Positions 19,501 through 26,897 of a DNA stretch of 64,000 nucleotides are shown in pieces. The notes beneath the pieces were generated by a model. The model did not search any database. It worked only from the letters and a program-made list of their open reading frames with translations, and was not told the origin of the DNA. Source of the stretch: Saccharomonospora marina XMU15. Lineage in GTDB: Bacteria > Actinomycetota > Actinomycetes > Mycobacteriales > Pseudonocardiaceae. The translations under genes and the position numbers were made by a program. The DNA is taken from positions 3,828,643-3,892,642 of the forward strand of contig NZ_CM001439.1 in assembly GCF_000244955.1 (NCBI RefSeq). The letters run 5' to 3'. Each line of letters begins with the position of its first letter. Positions within the stretch are counted from its first letter, which is position 1.

Positions 19501-21095
19501 ACACCCACCTCGAGCCTGTCTCGGATGGCCGCCTCCAGCTCGTCCCGGTCGGAGAACGGGTGCACGACGCCCCCGATCTCCTGGCCTGTCTCGTGTCCCT
19601 TGCCCGCGACGAGCACCACATCGCCCTCGCCCGCGCGCGCGACCGCGGCGGCGATGGCCTCCCGCCGGTCGGCGATCTCGAGCACCTCCCCGCCCTGTGC
19701 CGGGCTGACGGTGCGCGCGCCCGCGAGCATCGCGTCCCGGATCGCGGCCGGGTCCTCGCTGCGCGGGTTGTCGTCGGTGACGATCACCAGGTCGCTGCCT
19801 CGGACCGCCGCCTCACCCATCATCGGCCGTTTGGCCGTGTCGCGGTCGCCTCCGCAGCCCAACACGGTGATGATGCGTCCCCGGGTGCGGGCGCGCAGCG
19901 CCTGCAGCGCCTGGGTGACGGCGGCCGGTTTGTGCGCGTAGTCCACCACCGCGGTGAACGGCTGCCCCAGATACACCCGCTCCATCCGGCCGGGAACCTC
20001 CACCGTGGCCAGTCCGGCAACGATGTCGTCCAGCGAGACGCCGACGGTGTCCAGGATCGCGGCGGCGAGCACCGCGTTGGCCACGTTGAACTCACCCGGA
20101 AGCGGCAGGGTCGCGGTCGCCGTGCGGCCGTCGGGGCCCCACAGGACGAAGGACTGCTCGCCGGTGTCGGTCATCGCGATGTCGCTGGCTCGCCAGCTCG
20201 CGTCGGTGCCCGGTTCGGTCGACACGGTGACCGTCCGCGGCGTGACCAGCGCCTGCCCCCACGCACTGTCGACGACGACGACCTCGCTGGTGGAGCGGCC
20301 GTCGAACAGCAGCGACTTGGCCGAGAAGTAGTCGTCCATGTCGCGGTGAAAGTCGAGATGGTCCTGCGACAGGTTGGTGAAGGCGCCGACGGTGAAGCGC
20401 GTGCCGTTCACCCTGCCCAGCGCCAGCGCGTGGCTGGAGACCTCCATCGGGACGTGGGTGACCCCGCGCTCGACCATGACCGCCAGCAACGCCTGCAGGT
20501 CCGGAGCCTCCGGGGTGGTGAACGCGCTCGGCATTCGTTCGCCACCGATGCGGGTCTCGACCGTGCCGATGAGCCCGGTGTGCAGGCCGGCGGCACGCAG
20601 GCCCGACTCGACGAGGTAGGTCGTGGTGGTCTTGCCGGAGGTGCCGGTGATGCCCAGTACCGACAGCTGCAGCGAGGGCTCGCCGTAGATCCAGGCCGCG
20701 ACCGAGCCGAGCACGCCCCTGGGGTCGGTGTGCACGACAACCGGCACACCGGCGTCACGCAACGCGGGCCGTTCCGCGCCGTCAGGGTCGGTGAGCACGG
20801 CCGCCGCGCCTGCCGCGATCGCCGCCGCCGCGAAGTCGGCGCCGTGAGCCCTGGCACCGGGTAGGGCGGCGAACAGGTCGCCCGGCAGGACGTGCTGGGC
20901 GCGCAGCGTGGCACCGGTGAGGGTGACGTCGTCAACGCCCTGGTCGGCGATGAGGCGGGCGTCGGCGCGTGCGACCAGCGTCGTCAGCGGGACCGGTTCG
21001 ATCAGGTCCGGTCGTGGCGGTACGACGACCGCCTTGGCCGGGCTGTCCGGAACGGGCCCCCCTCGCGTAGCGGGCTCGTCGTTGTTGACAGACAC
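19497..21095 (-). CDS. murE: UDP-MurNAc-dipeptide:meso-DAP ligase
   Basis: Adds the third stem residue. The 532-residue protein has the P-loop GITGTSGKTTTTYLVESGLRA, the MEVSSHALALGRV and DHLDFHRDMDDY motifs, YAHKPAAVTQAL, and the DNPRSEDP sequence. The DNPR tetrapeptide is the known signature for meso-diaminopimelate specificity, fitting dapF later in the window. The GTG at 21095 lacks a ribosome site, but a TAACCT -10 box ends 6 nt upstream, so the transcript is probably leaderless. It is the first dcw gene here; ftsI, rsmH and mraZ are not upstream. Confidence 0.97.
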   Translation of the reverse strand: MSVNNDEPATRGGPVPDSPAKAVVVPPRPDLIEPVPLTTLVARADARLIADQGVDDVTLTGATLRAQHVLPGDLFAALPGARAHGADFAAAAIAAGAAAVLTDPDGAERPALRDAGVPVVVHTDPRGVLGSVAAWIYGEPSLQLSVLGITGTSGKTTTTYLVESGLRAAGLHTGLIGTVETRIGGERMPSAFTTPEAPDLQALLAVMVERGVTHVPMEVSSHALALGRVNGTRFTVGAFTNLSQDHLDFHRDMDDYFSAKSLLFDGRSTSEVVVVDSAWGQALVTPRTVTVSTEPGTDASWRASDIAMTDTGEQSFVLWGPDGRTATATLPLPGEFNVANAVLAAAILDTVGVSLDDIVAGLATVEVPGRMERVYLGQPFTAVVDYAHKPAAVTQALQALRARTRGRIITVLGCGGDRDTAKRPMMGEAAVRGSDLVIVTDDNPRSEDPAAIRDAMLAGARTVSPAQGGEVLEIADRREAIAAAVARAGEGDVVLVAGKGHETGQEIGGVVHPFSDRDELEAAIRDRLEVGV

Positions 21096-21101
21096 GCGGG
21101 A

Positions 21102-21107
21102 AGGTTA
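21102..21107 (-). promoter_or_regulatory. -10 box of a probable leaderless murE promoter
   Basis: TAACCT on the minus strand ends 6 nt before the murE GTG, so a transcript starting 7 nt downstream of it would begin exactly at the start codon. There is no Shine-Dalgarno in between. The -35 region would fall inside the adjacent hairpin and has no good consensus. Inferred from spacing only. Confidence 0.5.
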
Positions 21108-21111
21108 CCGG

Positions 21112-21149
21112 CGAGGTTCCCGCGCCACTGAGGCGGTGCGGGAACCTCG
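21112..21149 (-). terminator. Terminator hairpin between hsd4A and murE
   Basis: CGAGGTTCCCGC (21112-21123) pairs perfectly with GCGGGAACCTCG (21138-21149) across a 14-nt loop. It starts 5 nt beyond the hsd4A stop, so it should end that transcript and insulate the dcw cluster. No T-run follows. Confidence 0.75.
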
Positions 21150-21154
21150 GCGCG

Positions 21155-22045
21155 TCACGGCAGCGACAGGATCTCGTTCGCCGCGAACATGCGCTCGGGG
21201 TCGCGGTCGGCGAAGTAGGCGCCCACGGTGCTCGCCAGTTCCTCGGGGGTGAAGGTGGCGCTCTCGGTGTCGAACCGGCGCTCCACCTCCGGTGGCTTCA
21301 GCAACGCCACCATCCCGCCGTGCACCACGAACACCTGTCCGTTGATGTCGGCGGCCGCGGGTGAGGCGAGGAACGCCACCAGTGGCGCGACGTGGTCGAC
21401 CGACAACGGATCGACGCCCTCGTCGGGGGCGGCACCGAACACGGCCGCTGTCATCGCCGTGCGGGCGCGGGGACAGATGGCGTTGGCCCGCACCCCGTAG
21501 CGCGCCAGTCCGCGCGCCGCCGAGACGGTCAGCGCGGCGATGCCCGCCTTCGCGGCCGCGTAGTTGGGTTGGCCGGGCGGTCCGACGAGGAATGCCTCGG
21601 AAGCGGTGTTGACGATACGGCCGTACACCGGCGCGCCCTCGGCCTTGGACTGCTGCCTCCAGTGCGCCGCCACGCCACGGCACAGCAGGAAGTGCCCGCG
21701 CAGGTGCACCCCTACGACGCTGTCCCAGTCCTCGTCGGACATCGAGAACAGCATGCGGTCGCGCACGATACCGGCGTTGTTCACCACGATCTGGGGTCCG
21801 CCGAAGTGCTCGACGGCCGAGGTCAGCAGCGCGTCGGCGGTGGCGCGCTGCGACACGTCCCCGGTGACAAGCAGGGCCTTGCCACCCATGGCCTCGATCT
21901 CGTCGACGACGCCGCCCGCGTCGGCGGAGACATCGTTGACCACCACCGACGCTCCCGCCGCGGCCAGTGCCAGCGCCTCCGCGCGACCGAGGCCCGCGCC
22001 CGCTCCGGTCACGATCGCGCAGGTTCCTTCAAGACTGGTGCTCAT
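21155..22045 (-). CDS. hsd4A: Short-chain dehydrogenase, Hsd4A-like (sterol side-chain 3-hydroxyacyl-CoA dehydrogenase/17beta-HSD)
   Basis: A 296-residue NAD(P)-dependent SDR: cofactor loop AIVTGAGAGLGRAEALALA, NNAG motif VVNNAGIVRD, and catalytic Ser-Tyr-Lys in NTASEAFLVGPPGQPNYAAAKAG. The C-terminal third extends beyond the usual 250 residues. The neighbourhood (63-aa ferredoxin, then two divergent acyl-CoA dehydrogenases) matches M. tuberculosis Rv3502c-Rv3503c-Rv3504-Rv3505, where Rv3502c is Hsd4A, acting in cholesterol side-chain beta-oxidation. The start ATG at 22045 has GAGGCGG before it. The name rests mainly on synteny; SDR substrates cannot be read from sequence. Confidence 0.8.
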   Translation of the reverse strand: MSTSLEGTCAIVTGAGAGLGRAEALALAAAGASVVVNDVSADAGGVVDEIEAMGGKALLVTGDVSQRATADALLTSAVEHFGGPQIVVNNAGIVRDRMLFSMSDEDWDSVVGVHLRGHFLLCRGVAAHWRQQSKAEGAPVYGRIVNTASEAFLVGPPGQPNYAAAKAGIAALTVSAARGLARYGVRANAICPRARTAMTAAVFGAAPDEGVDPLSVDHVAPLVAFLASPAAADINGQVFVVHGGMVALLKPPEVERRFDTESATFTPEELASTVGAYFADRDPERMFAANEILSLP

Positions 22046-22175
22046 GCGCCGCCTCAACCGCCTTCCACACGCGGGATCGCCGTCACCGGGCATGCCGAAT
22101 GCCGCCGGGCCACCGCGACCGCCGTCCAAAGGTTCGTGGCGGGCCACCTCGCTGGCCCGCACCATGGCCGGACGA

Positions 22176-22189
22176 TAGAACTCGTTATC
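22176..22189 (-). promoter_or_regulatory. Second KstR-like operator upstream of hsd4A
   Basis: The plus strand reads TAGAACTCGTTATC, matching the KstR consensus TNNAACNNGTTNNA except for the last base. It lies 131 bp before the hsd4A ATG, in the 173-bp gap after fdxD. It is flanked by a 9-bp inverted repeat (CTCGCTGGC 22148-22156, GCCAGCGAG 22190-22198). It suggests that hsd4A has its own sterol-responsive promoter. Confidence 0.5.
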
Positions 22190-22218
22190 GCCAGCGAGCA
22201 ATACCGCCCGAAGCGAGA

Positions 22219-22410
22219 TCAGTCACGGACGACGAGGGCGTTCTTCGGGCACGACGCCACCGCCCGCGACACGCGCTCCACCTCCGCGGCGGGCACCTCC
22301 TGCTGGATGACCCGCAGCTCCTCGTCGTCATCGAGTTCGAAGACGGCTGGCGCGATGCCGATGCACACCTCGTTGGCCTCACACAGGTCCCTGTTGACCT
22401 CGATCCGCAT
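22219..22410 (-). CDS. fdxD: [3Fe-4S]-type ferredoxin FdxD
   Basis: A 63-residue ferredoxin: MRIEVNRDLCEANEVCIGIA has the first two cluster cysteines (C-x5-C) and VASCPKNALVV the third. The residue between the first pair that would be the second Cys of a 4Fe cluster is replaced, giving a 3Fe-4S or atypical cluster as in P450-associated actinobacterial ferredoxins. Length and place match Rv3503c (FdxD), a KstR-regulated gene. The KstR site at 22429-22442 lies 18 bp upstream. Its redox partner is not known. Confidence 0.88.
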   Translation of the reverse strand: MRIEVNRDLCEANEVCIGIAPAVFELDDDEELRVIQQEVPAAEVERVSRAVASCPKNALVVRD

Positions 22411-22428
22411 ATCGGCCTCCTCACGAAA

Positions 22429-22442
22429 TAGAACTTGTTCTA
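22429..22442. promoter_or_regulatory. KstR operator in the fdxD-chsE4 divergent promoter
   Basis: TAGAACTTGTTCTA is a perfect 14-bp palindrome and an exact match to the mycobacterial KstR consensus TNNAACNNGTTNNA. It lies between divergent fdxD (start 22410) and chsE4 (start 22508), genes that belong to the KstR regulon in mycobacteria and rhodococci. KstR is a TetR-family repressor released by 3-oxo-4-cholestenoyl-CoA; the regulator gene itself is not in this window. Confidence 0.88.
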
Positions 22443-22507
22443 CACTATCGCGGCGGCACCCGGCGGCAAGCCCGGCACCACGTCCAACGCACGAGCGGGA
22501 GGGTCAG

Positions 22508-23689
22508 ATGCGGATCAGCGACGCACCGGGACAACGGCGGCTGCGGGAGGAACTGCGCGCCTACTTCGCCGAACTGATGACCGACACCCGCAGGGAGGCG
22601 CTCGCGGGACCGGGCGGCGAGTACGGCGACGGCACGGTCTACAAGGAGATCGTGCGCGAGTTGGGCCGGGCAGGCTGGCTGGCGCTGGGCTGGCCGAAGG
22701 AGTACGGCGGGCAGGACGGCTCGATGCTGGACCAGCTGGTGTTCACCGACGAGGCCGCCGTCGCGGGGGTGCCCGTGCCGTTCCTGACGATCAACACCGT
22801 CGGGCCCACGATCATGCGGTTCGGCACCGAGGAGCAGAAGGCGTTCTACCTTCCCAGGATCGCCGCGGGCGAGTTGCACTTCTCGATCGGCTATTCCGAG
22901 CCGGAGGCCGGCACAGACCTGGCGTCGCTGCGCACCCGGGCGGTACGCGACGGCGACTGCTACGTCGTCAACGGGCAGAAGATGTGGACCAGCCTGATCG
23001 AGTACGCCGACTACGTCTGGCTGGCCGCCCGCACCGATCCCGACGCCCCCAGACACAAGGGGCTGAGCATCCTCGTGGTCCCCACGGACGCGGAGGGCTT
23101 CTCCTGGACGAAGGTGAACACCGTCGCGGGCCCCGGCACCAGCGCGACCTACTACTCCGACGTGCGGGTACCGGTTTCCGCGCGGATCGCGGAGGAGAAC
23201 GCGGGCTGGCCGCTGATCACCAACCAGCTCAACCACGAGCGGGTGGCGCTCACGTCGGCGGCACCGCTGCGTGCGGCCCTGCGTGAGGTGATCGACTGGG
23301 CGCGCGAGACCGAACAGCCCGACGGCAGCAGGGTGCTGGACGCCGAATGGGTACGCATCCACCTCGCGAGGGTGCACGCGCACGCGGAGTACCTGAACCT
23401 GCGCAACCTCAAGATCGCGTGGGCCGCCGAGAAGAGCGAACTGTCACCCGGCGATGCCTCCGGCACCAAGGTGTTCGGCACCGAACTGGCCACGGAGGCC
23501 TACCGGCTGCTCATGGAGGTACTCGGCGCCGCCGCCGTGGTGCGTGAGGGCTCGCCGGGCGCGGTACTGCGCGGCCGGATCGAGCGTGCCCACCGTTCCG
23601 CGCTCATCCTGACCTTCGGTGGCGGCACGAACGAGGTGCAGCGCGACATCGTCGCCGCGACCAGCCTCGGCCTGCCCGTCAGCCGCTGA
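22508..23689 (+). CDS. chsE4: Acyl-CoA dehydrogenase FadE26/ChsE4-like
   Basis: A 393-residue FAD-dependent acyl-CoA dehydrogenase. Motifs: GWPKEYGGQDGSMLDQLVF, the flavin-contact GYSEPEAGTDLASLRTRA, NGQKMWTSLIEYADYVWLAARTDP, and the C-terminal TFGGGTNEVQRDIVAATSLGLP. In M. tuberculosis FadE26 and FadE27 form an alpha2beta2 enzyme (ChsE4-ChsE5) that oxidises steroid-CoA esters in cholesterol side-chain breakdown. The next gene is the matching partner, 38 nt downstream. The ATG at 22508 has GGGAGGG before it. A much longer open frame upstream is not coding. Confidence 0.88.
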   Translation: MRISDAPGQRRLREELRAYFAELMTDTRREALAGPGGEYGDGTVYKEIVRELGRAGWLALGWPKEYGGQDGSMLDQLVFTDEAAVAGVPVPFLTINTVGPTIMRFGTEEQKAFYLPRIAAGELHFSIGYSEPEAGTDLASLRTRAVRDGDCYVVNGQKMWTSLIEYADYVWLAARTDPDAPRHKGLSILVVPTDAEGFSWTKVNTVAGPGTSATYYSDVRVPVSARIAEENAGWPLITNQLNHERVALTSAAPLRAALREVIDWARETEQPDGSRVLDAEWVRIHLARVHAHAEYLNLRNLKIAWAAEKSELSPGDASGTKVFGTELATEAYRLLMEVLGAAAVVREGSPGAVLRGRIERAHRSALILTFGGGTNEVQRDIVAATSLGLPVSR

Positions 23690-23727
23690 CCAGCCCACTC
23701 GTCACAACCACCGGCAAGGGGTTCGCA

Positions 23728-24840
23728 ATGGACTTCTCCCTCACGCAGGCACAGCGAGATCTCGCAGGCCTCACCCGGCGCATCGTCACCGACAGCGTCA
23801 CCCCCGAATCGCTCGGGCCGCACGGCGAAGGCGGCTTCGACGCCGAACTGTGGACGAAGCTGGCCAGGGCGGGAATCCTCGACGCCGCGCTGCCTTCCTC
23901 GGTCGGCGGCGGCGGTTTCGGCCTGCTGGAACAGTGCTCCGTCCTCATCGAACTCGGCAGGGCGGTCGCGCCCGTCCCCTATCTGCCGACCATCACCATG
24001 GCGGCCTCCGCTCTCGCCGAGTTCGGGCACGGCGAGGTACTCGAACGCTGGCTGGTGCCGGTGCTGCGAGGCGAGCGGGTGCTCGCCGTCGCGCTGCCCG
24101 ACACCGGTTGGCCCACGGGTTTCACCGCGCAACGCGACGGGGCGACCTGGCAGCTGTCCGGAGCACAGACCGCGGTGCCCCACGCCGCGTTCGCCGACGG
24201 GCTGCTCGTCCCTGCCCGCTGCGCCGACGGTGAACTGGTCGCGCTCGTCGAGACCGGCGCGGAGGGTCTGGCGGTTTCACCGCAGCGGTCGGTGGACCAC
24301 GCCGACGCAGCGCTGGTCGAGGCGAACCGAACCCCGGTCAGCGCCGTGCTGGAGGCGCGCGCGGCCGAACGGCTCCGGCTGCGTGGCACCGTCGGCGTGT
24401 GCGCGCTGCAGTTGGGTGTGCTGGAGCGCGCGCTGGAGCTCACCGCCGCCTACGCGGCCGAGCGGGTCCAGTTCGGCAAGCCGATCGGCTCGTTCCAGGC
24501 CGTGCGGCACCGGCTGGCCGACGCGCACATCGACGTGGAGGCGGTGCGGCTGACGCTGTGGCAGGCGGCATGGCGACTGTCCGAAACCGAATCCGGCCAG
24601 CACACCGCGACCGCCGAGGAGACGGCCACGGTCGAGCAGGAGGTCGCCACGGCCAAGTACTGGGCGGCGCAGGCGGGGCACCGCGTCGCCCACACCGCGG
24701 TGCACGTCCACGGCGGTGTCGGCATCGACGTCGAGCACCCGGTGCACCGCTACTTCGTTGCGGCCAAGCGGCACGAGTTCCTGCTCGGCGGCGCCACCGC
24801 GCACCTGCGCGAACTCGGCTCGCTGCTGGCTCGATCGTGA
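23728..24840 (+). CDS. chsE5: Acyl-CoA dehydrogenase FadE27/ChsE5-like
   Basis: A 370-residue acyl-CoA dehydrogenase-like subunit, shorter and more divergent than its neighbour. It begins MDFSLTQAQRDLAGLTRRIV and has RVQFGKPIGSFQAVRHRLADAH near residue 250 and VHVHGGVGIDVEHPVHRYF near the C terminus. The GYSEPEAGTD-type flavin loop is degenerate (ALPDTGWPTGFTAQ). This is typical of the non-catalytic subunit in heteromeric steroid acyl-CoA dehydrogenases. AAGGGG precedes the ATG. Co-transcribed with chsE4. Confidence 0.87.
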   Translation: MDFSLTQAQRDLAGLTRRIVTDSVTPESLGPHGEGGFDAELWTKLARAGILDAALPSSVGGGGFGLLEQCSVLIELGRAVAPVPYLPTITMAASALAEFGHGEVLERWLVPVLRGERVLAVALPDTGWPTGFTAQRDGATWQLSGAQTAVPHAAFADGLLVPARCADGELVALVETGAEGLAVSPQRSVDHADAALVEANRTPVSAVLEARAAERLRLRGTVGVCALQLGVLERALELTAAYAAERVQFGKPIGSFQAVRHRLADAHIDVEAVRLTLWQAAWRLSETESGQHTATAEETATVEQEVATAKYWAAQAGHRVAHTAVHVHGGVGIDVEHPVHRYFVAAKRHEFLLGGATAHLRELGSLLARS

Positions 24841-24869
24841 ACTGTTGACCGGGTCGTCTCAATGGTCGA

Positions 24870-24898
24870 TTGTTCCTGACATCGCCGCACCCTAGCGT
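24870..24898 (+). promoter_or_regulatory. Promoter of the secreted protein gene (leaderless type)
   Basis: TTGTTC (24870-24875), a 17-bp spacer and TAGCGT (24893-24898) form a sigma70-type promoter; the ATG follows after exactly 6 nt. No Shine-Dalgarno is present, so the mRNA probably starts at the A of the ATG. Confidence 0.6.
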
Positions 24899-24904
24899 GG
24901 ACGC

Positions 24905-26083
24905 ATGCCAAGTCGAGGACTGCGGCTCGCCCTGCTCGCGCTCACCGCGTCCACCACCGTCGCGGCGACCACGCTCGCGGCCCCCACCACGCGGGCCGAC
25001 CCGACGGCCATCACGGCGAGCGACTTCCGGCTCGAGGAGGGGCCCTACAATGGCGCGATCTCCGCGCTGGACGAGATGTTGCCTGCCGCGTCGGTGCCCA
25101 CCGTGCTCGACAGTGCCAACCGCTTCGCCACCACCAGCGGCTGCGACCCCGCCGCCGCCCATCAGGTGGCGGCCTTCTGCTGGGAACCGGGCGACAACAC
25201 CACGAACGACTGGTACCCGCAGGGCATCAGCTCCACAGCCGACGCGTACGGCAGCGGCAGCTACGAAGGCCGTACCGCGCTGTTCGTCAGCTGGTACTAC
25301 AAGGGGGCGGGTACCGACAAGGGTGTTCGGGTGTCCTTCGTGGACTACGAGAACCCTGCCGCACCCAGGTACCGGCACGTCCTGCTGGTGCAGCCCTACA
25401 CCAACTCCTCGGGTCGTCCCGACTTCCGCCCGGTCACCGTGCACGCGGGCGGGATCTTCGCCTACGACCACTACCTCTACGTGGCCGACACCTGGGGCGG
25501 CTTCCGCGCTTTCGACCTCCGGCGCCTCTGGCGGGTGTCGACGGGCGACAAGACCAAGGTCGGCAGGCAGGCCGACGGCACCTACCACGCGTTCAACTAC
25601 CGCTACGTGTTGCCACAGGCGCAGCGATTCACCGCCTCCACCGAGGGTGGCGCGTCGCGGTTGCGGTTCTCGGCGGCCTCACTGGACCGCACCAGTTCCC
25701 CCGACAGCGTCATAGTCTGCGAGTACGGCGCCGACGGCACCGGCACCCGGGTCGTTCGCTTCCCGATCGACTACACCGACCGAAAGTTCAAGGAATCGCA
25801 GGACGGCCTCACGCACGGCAGTGAGGCCTACCGGGTCGACATCAAGAGCATGCAGGGCGCCACCGCGATCGGCGACGAGTTCTTCGTGTCGGCGAGCGCG
25901 GGTCCAAGCGCCCGTGGCTCGGTGTACACGTTCACGGCGAGCGAAGGACCGGTCCAACACTCGGATGCGCAGCCGGTCGGCCCCGAGGACCTGTCCTACC
26001 GGGGGCCACAAGGGCAACTGTGGAGCCTCACCGAGTACCCCGGTTCCCGCTACGTCTACTCGCTCGACCCGTCCGGCTTCTGA
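24905..26083 (+). CDS. Secreted protein of unknown function
   Basis: 392 residues with an N-terminal signal peptide (MPSRGLRLALLALTASTTVA, probable cleavage after TTRA near residue 31). The mature part has two Cys close together (SGCDPAAAHQVAAFCWEP, likely a disulfide). It also has YLYVADTWGGFRAFDLRRLWRV and other Gly/Tyr/Trp-rich strands that suggest a beta-propeller or beta-sandwich. I recognise no catalytic motif. It may be an exported beta-propeller-type protein whose partner is unknown. The 3' end overlaps the convergent methyltransferase gene by 28 bp. A leaderless promoter precedes it. Confidence 0.85.
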   Translation: MPSRGLRLALLALTASTTVAATTLAAPTTRADPTAITASDFRLEEGPYNGAISALDEMLPAASVPTVLDSANRFATTSGCDPAAAHQVAAFCWEPGDNTTNDWYPQGISSTADAYGSGSYEGRTALFVSWYYKGAGTDKGVRVSFVDYENPAAPRYRHVLLVQPYTNSSGRPDFRPVTVHAGGIFAYDHYLYVADTWGGFRAFDLRRLWRVSTGDKTKVGRQADGTYHAFNYRYVLPQAQRFTASTEGGASRLRFSAASLDRTSSPDSVIVCEYGADGTGTRVVRFPIDYTDRKFKESQDGLTHGSEAYRVDIKSMQGATAIGDEFFVSASAGPSARGSVYTFTASEGPVQHSDAQPVGPEDLSYRGPQGQLWSLTEYPGSRYVYSLDPSGF

Positions 26084-26850
26084 CCCGGCACATCGGTGAT
26101 GCTGACCACCACCTGTTCGTTGTTCGCCGTGTAGGCCTCGTAGCGGAACCCGACGCCGGATGCGGCGACGAACTCCAGCCACGCCTTGTGCTCGTGTCGC
26201 TGCCAGCCCGGGTAGTTGAAGTACTCGTCGAAAACCAGCACGCTGCCCGGATAGAGCCGGGGCCCGACGTGTTCGAGCACGGTGCGTGCCGATGAGTACA
26301 GGTCGCTGTCCACGTGCACGAAATCCACCGGCTCGTCGTGCTCCGCGAGGAATCGCGGCAGGGTCTCCTCGAACCAGCCCGCCACCAGTCGCGCACCCGG
26401 CACCTCCGGTATCGAGTCCAGGTGGAAGGTGCCCTCGGGAAAGTGTGTCCGCCAGTCCTGCGGCAGGCCGAGGAAGGAGTCGAATCCGAAGACGAGCTGC
26501 CCTTCCCTGGCCTTGCTGATGATCTCAAGTGTTTGTCCGGTGTGGACGCCGAACTCCAGTGCCAACCCCGAGCCGGGAGCGAGTTCCAGTGCGTGTTCCA
26601 GCGTCGCCTGTGGATGATGGAAGACCGGTGCGGTCGGCATCTGCTCAAGAGCGAACCTTGCGCTGCTGGCCACGGCCTCCTTGTCGGCAGCCACCTCGAG
26701 GTCACGGCGCGAGCGGTGTTCGGCCTCCTGTATCGCGGATACGACGCGGTCGACCGCGTGGTTCAGCGAGGCCTCGTATCGCGGTCCGAATGCGTCTTCC
26801 ACGACGCGGATTAGTTTCCCGCGCAGAGAGTGCCGGATCTGTTCGAGCAC
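26056..26850 (-). CDS. TylF/MycF-like SAM-dependent O-methyltransferase
   Basis: A 264-residue class I methyltransferase of the macrocin-O-methyltransferase (TylF) type. The SAM-binding strand and loop are LALEFGVHTGQTLEIIS, followed by VFGFDSFLGLPQDWR. FVHVDSDLYSSARTVLEHVGPRLYPGSVLVFDEYFNYPGW supplies the Asp residues that bind metal and substrate in MycF. The GTG at 26850 is chosen because AAGGAG lies 6 nt upstream; the open frame continues into glfT2. It lies 47 nt after glfT2 on the same strand. The family methylates sugar hydroxyls, so a cell-wall galactan or a glycolipid is a plausible target, but this is inference. Confidence 0.85.
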   Translation of the reverse strand: MLEQIRHSLRGKLIRVVEDAFGPRYEASLNHAVDRVVSAIQEAEHRSRRDLEVAADKEAVASSARFALEQMPTAPVFHHPQATLEHALELAPGSGLALEFGVHTGQTLEIISKAREGQLVFGFDSFLGLPQDWRTHFPEGTFHLDSIPEVPGARLVAGWFEETLPRFLAEHDEPVDFVHVDSDLYSSARTVLEHVGPRLYPGSVLVFDEYFNYPGWQRHEHKAWLEFVAASGVGFRYEAYTANNEQVVVSITDVPGQKPDGSSE

Positions 26851-26897
26851 GATCGCTCCTTGTTTCACCTGATGGGGACAACCGGGTGAGGTCGGGT

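Noticed and set aside
21392-22507. N-terminal extension of the chsE4 frame by 372 codons.
   Set aside because: It runs antisense to hsd4A and fdxD and through the KstR operator; the conserved acyl-CoA dehydrogenase domain and a good ribosome site begin at 22508.
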